From the NCBI RefSeq assembly GCF_001552275.1, contig NZ_BCQW01000016.1:1-64000 (forward strand): 64,000 nucleotides of DNA, written 5' to 3'. Position 1 is the first letter of the stretch. The number at the start of each line of letters is the position of its first letter. Positions 27,873 to 36,584 of this stretch are shown piece by piece. The DNA is from Amphibacillus sediminis NBRC 103570. GTDB lineage: Bacteria > Bacillota > Bacilli > Bacillales > Amphibacillaceae. Under the pieces are notes generated by a model, which was not told where the DNA came from, searched no databases, and saw nothing but the letters and a program-made list of their open reading frames with translations. The translations under genes were made by a program, and so were the position numbers.

Positions 27873-27916
27873 GTGATATATGTGCCTAGAATATTAATAT
27901 TCTAGGCACATATCAC
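27873..27916. repeat. Loop-less long palindrome
   Basis: Arms of 21-23 bases (AATATTCTAGGCACATATCA on the right) meet with no loop at AATATT and differ only by a 2-base AT insertion. They lie in the gene-free 27636-28037 stretch. A small CACTTCGAGTG hairpin follows. No T-run follows, so this is more likely a cruciform, recombination or protein site than a terminator. Confidence 0.7.
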
Positions 27917-27928
27917 TTCGAGTGAACA

Positions 27929-27968
27929 CTTCGCTTTCCACAGGCATGGCTTCATCTAATTTTGCGAA
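27929..27968 (+). repeat. Family C repeat, short copy
   Basis: Contains CGCTTTCCACAGGCATGGCT followed by TCA, about 20 of 23 bases identical to the longer repeat at 8870-9112 (opposite strand). Only this core is shared. Confidence 0.4.
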
Positions 27969-28037
27969 AAAAATCATTTCACAAAGTGGACTTTCTGTTG
28001 ATTTCGTTAGAGCTGAACCTCCATCATTTAATCTAGT

Positions 28038-28889
28038 CTATTGCTTACACCATGTTTTTTGACGTTTGCTAACAGGAACCCATATTTCTGTGTGATTTTG
28101 CTTACTAACCATGATTTCTGGTCCCTCTTGATATTGATAATCAGACGTTGGAAACCATTCTGAATAAATTCGCCCCCAAACCTCTTCTACCTCTGGCCAA
28201 CTCCCTTCTACTGAAAAGATTGCCCAAGTCAACTTGGGGATCATAAGTTCAGCTAAATCATTAACCCTAGCATGTGTTGTTGCGGCCCCAATATAATAAT
28301 CTAATTCTTCTTGACTGCTTGAAAGATTTGTACACACATGAAGCACACCTTTTGGATCACAGTTAGACAATAGCTCTAGCTGATCAAAATCTCCCTCCTT
28401 TTCACTAATAAAATTGATGATATCATCGCTTTCTCCCGATGGTATTAATGTAACTCTCTTCTTGTAACCTAAGATCTTAAATGCATCGTGTTCTGTAATT
28501 CGGTACTGCATTTCAACGCCTCCTCTAATCGTTAGTTGGAAGGTCATTTTAGGATACGCCTTTAACCCAAGTGTCGAGCTTTGAACCTCAGAAGGCTTGA
28601 CTCCATGAAATTTGGAAAAAGCACGGCTGAAAGCATCTGGAGATTGGTATCCATACTCAAGCGCCACATCGATGACTCGTTGGCCACCCTGTAGATCAAA
28701 TGCAGCCATGGTTAATCGCCTTCTTCGAATATACTCTGATAAAGTTATACCTGCTAAAAAAGAAAACATCCGTTGGAAATGATACGAAGAGCAATAGGCG
28801 ATTCTTGCTATTTCCTTCATATCCAACTCTTCAGTTAAGTGCTCTTCAATATAATCAATAGCTCGATTTAATTGGATTAACATCTCCAT
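28038..28889 (-). CDS. AraC-family regulator with GyrI-like ligand domain
   Basis: 283 residues. An N-terminal pair of helix-turn-helix motifs (about 1-105; ARIAYCSSYHFQRMFSFLAG and FSRAFSKFHGVKPSEV) is followed by a GyrI-like/AraC effector-binding domain (about 125-280; YRITEHDAFKILGYKKRV). This layout (Rob/YdeE type) senses small hydrophobic or cationic compounds and often controls efflux pumps; a decayed MFS transporter gene lies just upstream. AAGGAGGGG precedes the ATG. Confidence 0.85.
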   Translation of the reverse strand: MEMLIQLNRAIDYIEEHLTEELDMKEIARIAYCSSYHFQRMFSFLAGITLSEYIRRRRLTMAAFDLQGGQRVIDVALEYGYQSPDAFSRAFSKFHGVKPSEVQSSTLGLKAYPKMTFQLTIRGGVEMQYRITEHDAFKILGYKKRVTLIPSGESDDIINFISEKEGDFDQLELLSNCDPKGVLHVCTNLSSSQEELDYYIGAATTHARVNDLAELMIPKLTWAIFSVEGSWPEVEEVWGRIYSEWFPTSDYQYQEGPEIMVSKQNHTEIWVPVSKRQKTWCKQ

Positions 28890-29037
28890 TTGATCCCCTC
28901 CTTCTCAATTAGATTAACAAAGCTATTCATGCAGAACCCGACTTTTTCTGCACCAATTTGCAAGTCGATACATCTATCTTCCAGTATTTATTTTATCATT
29001 AACGTTCACCTATTTTTTTATAAAGTCCGTTAATTAG

Positions 29038-29349
29038 TCACTCCGATAATGATTTAGCTTCGATCATCGTATCAGCCTTGCTGGCTTTCAAAGTGAAAAG
29101 AGCTACATATAGAAATAAAGACAAAACCAATATCGTTAATACACCGACGATTATGACTAATCTGATTGAGGTAAATTGTGTCACTAGTCCCATTACTCCA
29201 GTAAAAGCTATAATCAACAAGGCCTCAATTAAACGATAGACACTGCTAATTCACCCCATATGCTCGACCGGAATATAGTCTTGATAAAAGGTTAGAAAAC
29301 CTGTATTAGCAAAGGCTAGAAAAAAGAAAGTAGGAAGAAGCCTACTCCA
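29038..29349 (-). pseudogene. MFS transporter remnant (C-terminal part, in-frame stop)
   Basis: The minus-strand frame reads PTFFFLAFANTGFLTFYQD, then YIPVEHMG, a TGA, then ISSVYRLIEALLIIAFTGVM and two further hydrophobic stretches to a stop at 29038. This is the last three or four helices of a major facilitator with a CGA-to-TGA type lesion. No N-terminal part exists upstream, so the gene is truncated. Confidence 0.65.
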
Positions 29350-29391
29350 GCCCATTTCAGTGAACTAATGGAGATGAGTTAGGATAATGTA

Positions 29392-29441
29392 AAAAAGAGC
29401 TTTAAACTATTGAATATCTGTTCAAAAGTTCAAGCTCTTTT
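29392..29441 (-). terminator. Hairpin with A/T tails
   Basis: Arms AAAAGAGCTT / AAGCTCTTTT flank a 29-nt loop. The T-tail reads in both directions. It lies between the MFS remnant and the VOC gene and may stop transcription of the latter. Confidence 0.5.
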
Positions 29442-29471
29442 ACAAATTAGGTTAGCTAGAAGGACGAAAAC

Positions 29472-29659
29472 CAAATGCACAATGACTCTTTGCGCCAGAT
29501 TTTTACCGAATTTGCTCGATAAAAATCACTGAGAATCTATTGTATCTGCCGGTGGCTTTAACTTGATTCAGCTGGGGTTGAACCCCACTTTAATGGAAGA
29601 CAGATAGGCATTCACCCACCACTAATAAAAGTGGAAGACTTCTGCAGATTGAAATTAAA
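29472..29659 (-). repeat. Family B element (B-4), supplying a stop codon
   Basis: It has CAAATGCAC, GCCAGATTTTTACCG, GGCTTTAACTTGATTCAGCT and a terminal GAAATTAAA. The TTA at 29655-29657 inside that end is the stop codon of the VOC gene. Confidence 0.82.
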
Positions 29660-30089
29660 AACCTTCCTTAATATCATCCTCAGGATCCCATTGCGACCAA
29701 GCCGCTTCAAGATAATTACCTTGATTATCTCTAAAATAGAAATACTTGGCCTCACCATTCCCTAACTGCTGAAGTGGTTCAACCTCAATACCGGCTTCTT
29801 TTAAGGTCGTATATGTATATTCAATATCTGGGCAATTCAGCGCTAATATTGGATATTCGTCACCATTTCGCTGCAATACTATCGGGGCCTTATCCTTTGT
29901 TTCGATAAGCACAAGCGCAATTGCATGTTGATGTGGATAGTGTAAAATGGCAATAAGTGAGCCTCTATCTTCAAACTTATTGATTAGCTTCAGACCCAAA
30001 TTCGTTGTATAGAAAGCAATTGAACCTTCTATGTCAGTTGTCGGTAAATAGGCATAACCAACTCTTGTAAATAAAAATGGTTTCGTCAT
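29655..30089 (-). CDS. VOC family (glyoxalase/bleomycin-resistance fold) protein
   Basis: 144 residues, one VOC module pair: YLPTTDIEGSIAFYTTNLGL, then IALVLIET, LNCPDIEYTYTTLKEAGIEV and FRDNQGNYLEAAWS, whose Glu is a usual metal ligand. Members are metal-dependent lyases, dioxygenases or binding proteins; the substrate is not predictable. The stop lies in repeat B-4, so the last residues may differ from orthologues. It is flanked by B-4 and B-5. Confidence 0.78.
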   Translation of the reverse strand: MTKPFLFTRVGYAYLPTTDIEGSIAFYTTNLGLKLINKFEDRGSLIAILHYPHQHAIALVLIETKDKAPIVLQRNGDEYPILALNCPDIEYTYTTLKEAGIEVEPLQQLGNGEAKYFYFRDNQGNYLEAAWSQWDPEDDIKEGF

Positions 30090-30132
30090 GATAGCGAGAT
30101 CGACTCCTTCTTATTTATTCTAATTATAAATT

Positions 30133-30310
30133 CAAATGCGCCATGGCGTATTTGCGGCCAAGATTTCACCGAGTTCGTTCGATAAAATTTCGCTAAAAAT
30201 CTGTGGTAAGGCTTTAACTTGATTCAACTGGGGGTTAAGATTCACTGAAAGGAAGACAAATATCCATCCATCACATATAGAAGCGGGAGACTTCCTGTGA
30301 TTAAATTAAA
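30133..30310 (-). repeat. Family B element (B-5)
   Basis: It has the best preserved terminal near-palindrome, CAAATGCGCCATGGCGTATT, and a degenerate CCGAG/GTTCGAT hairpin, and it ends in AAATTAAA. It lies upstream of the VOC gene. Confidence 0.82.
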
Positions 30311-30432
30311 TTTTCTTGATCATCTTGAACAGACTAAATAATCAATGTTATCTAAATGCCGCTACTTCCTGCTCATCTAAATATTTATTTCTTTTTAACA
30401 TAAAACTTATCACTTAGATACACGATCCTTCC

Positions 30433-30930
30433 TTAGATCGTTTGATATGTTAAAATTTCACCAGGTAAACCATCAATCTCACATACTTTAGCAGTGACAA
30501 ACCCTAACTTTGTTAATATTTTTTTTGAAGGTACATTATTCGGATCAATAATAGCTGTTACTGTCTTTAAACGTGGAAGTGTTTTTGCCTTATTGATAAG
30601 AAGCTCAGCAATCGATGTTCCAAAGCCTTTTCCCCAGTATTCCGGTAACAGCATATAACCAAGCTCAGCTTCTGTCGCATCATGATTCTTTACTTCTAAT
30701 TTGGCGAAGCCGATATAGGTATGGGTATCTTTAGTAAATACCTTATAGCTACCAAATTTTTGATAACGGTCATTATCCGTTAATATCGATTGAAAGTTAT
30801 CCATTGCCTCTTCAATAGGAATCGCCCGTTCTGTAATCATTGCCATCACAGCTTCATTGCCAACCAATTGATAATATAGATCAAAATCCTGCTCTTGATA
30901 TTTTTCAAAGGTTAAATTCACCTCTTGCAT
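30433..30930 (-). CDS. GNAT acetyltransferase, RimJ/RimL type
   Basis: 165 residues. LGYMLLPEYWGKGFGTSIAE is the acetyl-CoA motif with the RimJ/RimL-type WGKG, followed by TVTAIIDPNNVPSKKILTKL. These enzymes acetylate protein N-termini or small amines. GAGGTG precedes the ATG. It follows the cupin gene by 60 bp. Confidence 0.83.
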   Translation of the reverse strand: MQEVNLTFEKYQEQDFDLYYQLVGNEAVMAMITERAIPIEEAMDNFQSILTDNDRYQKFGSYKVFTKDTHTYIGFAKLEVKNHDATEAELGYMLLPEYWGKGFGTSIAELLINKAKTLPRLKTVTAIIDPNNVPSKKILTKLGFVTAKVCEIDGLPGEILTYQTI

Positions 30931-30956
30931 CTCATCACCTCGTCAATTAGTGGTAC

Positions 30957-30979
30957 AAGGGGGAACCTTTCCCCCTTTT
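30957..30979. terminator. GC-rich hairpin between the cupin and GNAT genes
   Basis: AAGGGGG / CCCCCTT stem with a short loop, followed by TT and AAATCC on the plus strand. It lies 12 bases after the cupin stop on the minus strand and may attenuate readthrough into the GNAT gene. Confidence 0.5.
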
Positions 30980-30990
30980 AAATCCGCTCC

Positions 30991-31485
30991 TTAATGCTCC
31001 TCTTCCATCGCTTCTTGCTTCGTTTTGTGAATCGTACCGAATGGATGATGTGGTGGGGCATAAATTGAATACAGCTTTAAAGGTACATGACCCATATTAA
31101 TGACATTGTGCCACGTACCCGCTGGAATTATAATGGCATAATCTTCATTTGCATGCTGATTAATCGTTAATTGATTCGGTTTATCACCCATTTGAACTAG
31201 TGCTTGCCCCTGTTCAATACGCAAAAATTGATCTGTATCTGGATGAATCTCGAGCCCAATATCATCACCAATATCAATATGCATGAGTGTTACTTGTAAA
31301 TGCTCACCTGTCCATAAGGCGGTACGAAAAAACTTATTCTCCTTTGCTGCTTCATGAATATTAACAACAGAAGGCTTTGAACCATGATCGATTGGCTGCT
31401 GGTTACGGTTAGGATGAGCCAAATCATGAACATGTATAACAGGATAGGCATAATAATAAGGATATCCCATAAAATACATCAACAT
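30991..31485 (-). CDS. Cupin-domain protein
   Basis: 164 residues. The metal-binding cupin motif 1 is HIDIGDDIGLEIHPDTDQFL (H, E-x-H and Q ligands) and motif 2 is IIIPAGTWHNVINMG. The N-terminus is Tyr-rich (MLMYFMGYPYYYAYP). It is similar to cupins annotated as mannose-6-phosphate-isomerase-like, of unknown reaction. AAGGGATAG precedes the ATG. Confidence 0.82.
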   Translation of the reverse strand: MLMYFMGYPYYYAYPVIHVHDLAHPNRNQQPIDHGSKPSVVNIHEAAKENKFFRTALWTGEHLQVTLMHIDIGDDIGLEIHPDTDQFLRIEQGQALVQMGDKPNQLTINQHANEDYAIIIPAGTWHNVINMGHVPLKLYSIYAPPHHPFGTIHKTKQEAMEEEH

Positions 31486-31637
31486 CTATCCCTTCTCTAA
31501 AGATAGGATAGCATATGCTAATTTTACAAGAAGGTGTTGTAAAGGTTTGTATAAGTTACTTTTCCTTATGTCGTCGTGTTTAGGCAGCCCTTCAGCTGCA
31601 TTGATAATTTTTAATTATTTACCTTCCTATAATCATT

Positions 31638-32174
31638 CTAATTGAAGTGATTATATTCAGATTGTAGTAAACCCATTTGGAGGATATCATGCCAGCTCCC
31701 TTTACGAAACAACGCTTGACGACTTACGCCTTCCTGTTGAAAGCCGAGTCTTTGGTAAAGCCGGATAGCTTTCTCATTAAAAGCAAATACTTGTAAATAG
31801 AGTCGGTGTAAGTTCAATTCGTTAAAAGCATAATTTAATAACATTTTCAGCGCCTCACTGGCATAGCCTTTACCCCAAAACTCCTTTTCACCAATATCAA
31901 TAATAAGCTCAGCATTTCTATTTTTAAAATCAAGGTTAGCTAGCGAAGTAATTCCTATCGGCTGATTATGTTTTCGTTCAATAATCATATAGCTCTTAGT
32001 TGAATGATTGTTTAGAATAACTTGCTCGACAAATGATTCGGTCTGATCAAAGCTGTAGTTATCTAGTGCAGGATTTGTGGACACCATTACTTGATGATCA
32101 TTGCGCCATTTATGGTAGCTGACTATATCATCAGGGACCATTTTTCTGAGACTAATTCGATCAGTTTGAAACAC
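31638..32174 (-). CDS. GNAT acetyltransferase, RimJ/RimL or SpeG type
   Basis: 178 residues. The acetyl-CoA motif is IDIGEKEFWGKGYASEAL, followed by LHRLYLQVFAFNEKAIRLYQ and RLGF, the classical RimJ-like end. GTG at 32174 follows AAAGGAAC. The family includes ribosomal-protein and polyamine acetyltransferases. Repeat-derived DNA stands upstream. Confidence 0.83.
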   Translation of the reverse strand: MFQTDRISLRKMVPDDIVSYHKWRNDHQVMVSTNPALDNYSFDQTESFVEQVILNNHSTKSYMIIERKHNQPIGITSLANLDFKNRNAELIIDIGEKEFWGKGYASEALKMLLNYAFNELNLHRLYLQVFAFNEKAIRLYQRLGFQQEGVSRQALFRKGSWHDILQMGLLQSEYNHFN

Positions 32175-32273
32175 GTTAATTCGTTCCTTTCTTTATCCTT
32201 TTACTGAGCATACCTAAGTCAATCTCAGTTGGCAAGCAAAATGACCGTGGGCTCGTCCAGCTATCTGGAAAAT

Positions 32274-32685
32274 CAAATGCGGTGGCACACTTTGCCCAGA
32301 TTTTATCGCAGTGTAACTGGCTGGGGGCTGCGATTACTCGCCCCATCGAAGGGCTTTTGTAAGCCTTCCCCTTCAAGAAATAAGGAAACATGTCATGTCT
32401 AAGTGGGGAATCCAACAGCCATTTACGGCCCGATTGGTTCAACTAACGTTCAGTGGGGGAGAGGAAGCTGACTAAGTTCGCGGCACGTCTGCAAGAGCAC
32501 ATCCTATGCGTCGAAACCCCACTGAACGAAGTTTCACTTTATCGAGCTATTTCCGCTGAGTATTTGGCGCATTCACGGATGCTTTAGCTTTATTCTGCCG
32601 GAGTTGTACCCTTGGCTGAGTGGAAGACAAATAGCCATTCATCTCACCACTTATAGAAGGGGGCCTTCTGCAAAATGAAGTTAAA
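32274..32685 (-). repeat. Family B element (B-6) interrupted by a family A element
   Basis: The outer B copy runs 32274-32306 (CAAATGCGGTGGCAC to CCAGATTTTAT) and resumes at 32543 with CGAGCTATTTCCGCTG, ending AATGAAGTTAAA at 32685. Deleting the A copy at 32307-32542 rejoins CCAGATTTTAT to CGAGC, exactly the B consensus. Confidence 0.88.
32307..32542 (+). repeat. Family A element, full copy nested in B-6 (A-4)
   Basis: 236 bp. It starts CGCAGTGTAACTGGCTGGGG directly after TTTAT and ends GAAGTTTCACTTTAT. It carries the terminal GGGGGCTGCGATTACTCGCC hairpin and the long CGTTCAGTGGGG / CCCCACTGAACG stem. It is one of two copies in this orientation. No coding potential. Confidence 0.88.
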
Positions 32686-32728
32686 TAATTGGGCTTTCCT
32701 TATGAATGATACTAAATTAAGACACCCC

Positions 32729-33664
32729 TTAGCTAGCACCAAGTCGCTTCAATTGATCATGATTTAGTCTTACGTCAAGTGATGCTAGATTCTCTGCTAA
32801 TTGTTCCGGTTTACTAGCAGAGATAAGCGGTAAAGCTGATAACGGTTTTTGTCGCATCCAAGCTAAAACGACTTGATTTTCAGATACCGATAATTCTTCA
32901 GCTACTTGCTTTAATGTAGTCATTCTTTCAATCGAAGTCTTATTTTGATATTTCTCAGGAATTTCTGATCGGGAATACGCTCCTTTTAATAAGGCGGTAT
33001 AGGCAAGTACAGTGGTTTGGTTGTCATGACAATATTCAAGCAGTTCTTGATCTGCAACAACTTGAATCCCATAATCCGCATCTCGATTAGCCTTTAAATA
33101 GGTGTAGCGCTGTTGAATACAGCAATAAGCCGCCCAATCATGGGTCTGACTGATCTGATGCGCCTGTCTCAGTCGATCGACTTGATAATTACTACACCCA
33201 ATTGCTCTTACCTTTCCTTCCTTGACAAAGCGATTAAGTGTTTCAAGTGTCTCCTCGATAGCCACGTCCTTGTCATCAAAATGAGCATAATATAAATCAA
33301 TGTAGTCGGTCTGGAGTCTTTGTAGACTTTGATCTAAAGCAGCTTGTAACGCCTTAGCACTTAAACCTTCTTTTTCTCCCGTTTTCATTGGGTTGGCTCC
33401 CGCTTTCGTTGCCAAAATAACATCTGATCGATTTCCACGTTTTTTTAGCCAAGATCCGAGTAATTGTTCACTTTCGCCTCCTACCCCACCTTGATGCCAA
33501 AAGGCATAATTATTAGCCGTATCTAAAAAATTTCCACCGGCATCATAATACTGATCAATAAGCCGATAAGCCATCTCTGTATCAACCCGTGTCCCAAAGT
33601 TCATACAGCCTAATGCCAGTGAACTGACCTTTATCTTACTGGTTCCTAATTGTACAAACTCCAT
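32729..33664 (-). CDS. Aldo/keto reductase
   Basis: 311 residues, standard AKR length. The catalytic set is visible: Asp and Tyr in FLDTANNYAFW, Lys in ILATKAG and His in LYYAHFDD. NADPH-binding elements follow in the C-terminal half. It reduces carbonyls in the cytosol. It starts 31 bp after the MerR gene and is likely co-transcribed with it, suggesting inducible detoxification of an aldehyde or quinone. AAAAGGAG precedes the ATG. Confidence 0.88.
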   Translation of the reverse strand: MEFVQLGTSKIKVSSLALGCMNFGTRVDTEMAYRLIDQYYDAGGNFLDTANNYAFWHQGGVGGESEQLLGSWLKKRGNRSDVILATKAGANPMKTGEKEGLSAKALQAALDQSLQRLQTDYIDLYYAHFDDKDVAIEETLETLNRFVKEGKVRAIGCSNYQVDRLRQAHQISQTHDWAAYCCIQQRYTYLKANRDADYGIQVVADQELLEYCHDNQTTVLAYTALLKGAYSRSEIPEKYQNKTSIERMTTLKQVAEELSVSENQVVLAWMRQKPLSALPLISASKPEQLAENLASLDVRLNHDQLKRLGAS

Positions 33665-33695
33665 TAAGACAACACTCCTTTTCCATGTCAGATTA

Positions 33696-34142
33696 CTATT
33701 CGTTTAATGTCTGATTTCTTTTCTGAATATAGGCATCCATCTTAGCATGAGCCGACACTTGATCCTGAGCAGCTAGTTTTTGCTTTGCGCTTTTCTCTTG
33801 GTAGCATTTCAGTTTCCAATCAATGATAGCCAAATGATCATCAATTTTTTGCTTTTGCTGGTTTAGGATTTCCTTTTGCATGAGCATAATCGCTGCTCGC
33901 TCAGAAATAGTTGAGGCTCCCTGCTCACACAGTTGGGCATAATGCTTAATATACTTGATTGACATACCAGCTGCTCGCATACAGCGAATCAGTACAAGCC
34001 ATTCAAGATCTGTTTCACTATATTGACGCGAACCATTCCGATCACGCTTAATCTTGGGTAGTAGTCCCTCCTTTTCATAATATCTTAGAGTATGCATAGA
34101 TATGTTATATTTTTCTGTTACTTCTTTTGTCGACAAGCTCAT
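33696..34142 (-). CDS. MerR-family regulator
   Basis: 148 residues. The N-terminal winged helix (EVTEKYNISMHTLRYYEKEG, about residues 6-26) and a C-terminal coiled coil (about 85-125) define MerR, subgroup YhdM/AdhR-like without metal cysteines. It is probably the activator of the downstream aldo/keto reductase. GAGGAGGG precedes the ATG. The 570-bp region upstream (34143-34713) holds no gene that I can support. Confidence 0.85.
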   Translation of the reverse strand: MSLSTKEVTEKYNISMHTLRYYEKEGLLPKIKRDRNGSRQYSETDLEWLVLIRCMRAAGMSIKYIKHYAQLCEQGASTISERAAIMLMQKEILNQQKQKIDDHLAIIDWKLKCYQEKSAKQKLAAQDQVSAHAKMDAYIQKRNQTLNE

Positions 34143-34713
34143 GTTTTACCCTCCTCTCTGGAAACATCATAATGTATAGAGTACACTCTATAGCAAGACT
34201 TGTTCAGTTATATTCAGTTAAGTATAAGCTCAAGACAATCTATTAAATCAACACCAACTATCTTGAGTTGAATGTTTGTCATATATCCTATAGGTCGAAG
34301 ACGCCAAGCATCTGAGATTAAAGCAAGGTGTAATACTGATAATCTCTTATGTAATACGCTTACATATTAGTTTAGCAGAAAATGCTATCTTAATAGCTAT
34401 TTTATAAATATTGACAAGTTTTTTTATGTTATATTTTAACAGTACAACTGATCCATTGAAATCCCTCTAAAAAGGGCTCACCAACAAAAAAAGTAGCAGT
34501 CGATGCTATTTAATAGTCTAGTAGGCTCAATAACTATAGAAACTGGTATCGACAAGCTATTCATATGGATTTAGTATAGGGCAAATATATGATTGAAGTT
34601 AAATTTCTAACATGAGCCTTGCGCATATGTCTGTAATCGGTAGTGTATACAATGACTTTGAGTCAACAATGAGGTTAAAACTTACCATTGCTGTTAGCCA
34701 GTCAACGCTAAAA

Positions 34714-35292
34714 TCATTGCGTTAGTAACTCTTCTTTGGTTTGATTGTGTATCGCTAAAACCCGATCGTCAACGGTTATAACAATAAAACTATTTCTTTT
34801 CTTTTTTGGTAGCGATACAACCATTTCACCTTGGTCAAGTTTAAAGTTCAAAACAATTTGTTCTTTTGTCTGCTGAAATAGATTTAAATAATAGTGCTTG
34901 ATTAACACATGGCTAGGTGCAATCCCCTTTAGCTGCAGCTGATTGTCTATCAAAAATTCAAAAGATAACGATTTTACAATGACATCATGACTAGCTAGCT
35001 TAATTTGATCGACGATTAAACTCGGGATTGATGCCATCCATTGAACCAACTTAATTTGGGGATTCTGATAGTTAAATTTATCTTGAAGTATCTGCAGATC
35101 GGTTTCAGCCAGGCCTTGATCAAATACGATCAGATCGTATTGACTCGCATCATGTGCTAGAATAATTTCATCGACTTTTCTTACTGCAGTTGTATAATTT
35201 GATTGAAAGCCATCTTGATTTAATAGCTCGCCAATCTTTATCAACAATTTTTTTCTGGCACCAATTAAAAGCACCCGTTTTCCTTGATACAT
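34714..35292 (-). CDS. Unrecognised protein with receiver-like N-terminus
   Basis: 192 residues. Residues 1-110 read like a degenerate response-regulator receiver (KRVLLIGARKKLLIKIGELL, YDLIVFDQGL, then VIVKSLSFEFL with a Lys near the expected position), but the acidic pocket is incomplete. The C-terminal 80 residues are a beta-rich segment that I do not recognise. AGGAG precedes the ATG. It lies 19 bp after the DUF4269 gene, so the two form an operon. Confidence 0.55.
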   Translation of the reverse strand: MYQGKRVLLIGARKKLLIKIGELLNQDGFQSNYTTAVRKVDEIILAHDASQYDLIVFDQGLAETDLQILQDKFNYQNPQIKLVQWMASIPSLIVDQIKLASHDVIVKSLSFEFLIDNQLQLKGIAPSHVLIKHYYLNLFQQTKEQIVLNFKLDQGEMVVSLPKKKRNSFIVITVDDRVLAIHNQTKEELLTQ

Positions 35293-35311
35293 TATGTTCG
35301 CTCCTAATCTT

Positions 35312-35863
35312 TTATATTAAATGATTATTTTTTCCATATTGTAATAGCAGTTGAAATGGATCATTACCTAATAAGCCTAAAACTTGGCAAAAGGCGGCCT
35401 CTGTATTGTAGCCTTGCTGCTTCAGATCCACTATACTTTGACGTCGTTTCGGATCTTGATCTAATAACTTAGCTTCAATAACCATATGTAAATATGCATT
35501 TTGTTGGTCAACAGGTTGATTTTGTCCAAATAGTTCAAATGCAAATCCATGATAATTAAAGTTTGTTTTTGTTACTATATCACCGTTTAAAAGATAGCTT
35601 TTAATCCTAAATTCTTTCATCTGGCTGTATAACGTGACCAACTTTGCTTCAAAAGTAGTAAAGGCGGATACCTCCATAATGATATCTAAATCTGAGTACG
35701 GTAGATCAATTTGAAGGGGTATGGTTCCACATAGAATTGGTGAATACTCACTTAAGTCCAACATCACACCCAATTCAGATATGACATGGAAGGCTTCTTG
35801 TTGCCTTAGGTTACCATCTCTCAAATAATCGATTGTTAAAAATTGTTTAGCTAAATCACTCAT
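35312..35863 (-). CDS. DUF4269 family protein (nucleotidyltransferase-like)
   Basis: 183 residues. DYLRDGNLRQQEAFHVISEL at the N-terminus and CGTIPLQIDLPYSDLDIIME are the DUF4269 hallmarks; the latter is a minimal nucleotidyltransferase metal motif (G-[ST]-x-x-x-x-x-D-x-D). Activity is unproven in the family. First gene of a pair with the receiver-like protein. Confidence 0.78.
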   Translation of the reverse strand: MSDLAKQFLTIDYLRDGNLRQQEAFHVISELGVMLDLSEYSPILCGTIPLQIDLPYSDLDIIMEVSAFTTFEAKLVTLYSQMKEFRIKSYLLNGDIVTKTNFNYHGFAFELFGQNQPVDQQNAYLHMVIEAKLLDQDPKRRQSIVDLKQQGYNTEAAFCQVLGLLGNDPFQLLLQYGKNNHLI

Positions 35864-36029
35864 TTAAAATAATATTCCCCTTACTTAACAGAATCACGAC
35901 ATTCAGAAATTATTATAGCACTAATCTCTTACCTTTTCTGCCTGTGAATGTAACTAAGTTCTGAGCTTACCTTGCAAATCAATCATTTTCTAGTAAACTT
36001 CAATGATTATTTAGTGGATTTGGTCCATT

Positions 36030-36064
36030 TAAAAAACTGAATCCGTTTCAAGTCGAATTCAGTT
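36030..36064 (-). terminator. Terminator of the 36.1-kb VOC gene
   Basis: AACTGAAT / ATTCAGTT stem with a 14-nt loop, followed by six Ts on the minus strand, 12 bases past the stop. Confidence 0.7.
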
Positions 36065-36075
36065 AGCTCTTTTGT

Positions 36076-36492
36076 TTAATTAAATTGATAATTCAATTCC
36101 CAGGTAAAACCGAATTGATCTTGAACTTTGGCATATAGAGCATTCCAAAAGGTTCGATCAAGCTCTGTGATAATCTGACAGCCTTGTTTGGTGAAATGCT
36201 GGTAGATATCCTTAAGCGCTACTTCTGATTCAATTTCAAGCCAAATCGTGCTTTGATTGCCTTGCTTTAGGTGCTGATCTGTTATCACATCACTCGCACA
36301 GACGGTTAACGGCCCCAACTTGATCGTTGAGTTCATAATCAAGTCTGTTTGTTCTTCTGTTTCAGCCATTTCTGCCTCGCCATAGGTTAGCTGCTCAACA
36401 ATCTTCGCACCAAAGACTTTATGATAAAATTGAAGCGCTTCCTGACAATCCCCGTTAAAAAATAAGAATACCATACTATCTTTAATCATCAT
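36076..36492 (-). CDS. PhnB/YjdN-like VOC protein
   Basis: About 138 residues. VFLFFNGDCQEALQFYHKVF, YGEAEM and SDVITDQ match the PhnB-like '3-demethylubiquinone-9 methyltransferase' VOC group, whose real activity is unknown. ATG at 36492 is chosen because AGGAGG lies 5 bases upstream; the longer in-frame TTG would begin before this site. Confidence 0.8.
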   Translation of the reverse strand: MMIKDSMVFLFFNGDCQEALQFYHKVFGAKIVEQLTYGEAEMAETEEQTDLIMNSTIKLGPLTVCASDVITDQHLKQGNQSTIWLEIESEVALKDIYQHFTKQGCQIITELDRTFWNALYAKVQDQFGFTWELNYQFN

Positions 36493-36584
36493 TTTTCCTC
36501 CTAAAAAATTATTCAAGATTAGAATAACAAAGGTATAACTTTATTTTTTCTTCTAGATTGCGTAATATTACTGTCATCCTCACC

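Noticed and set aside
32176-32442. 88-codon minus-strand ORF
   Set aside because: Consists of parts of repeats B-6 and A-4.
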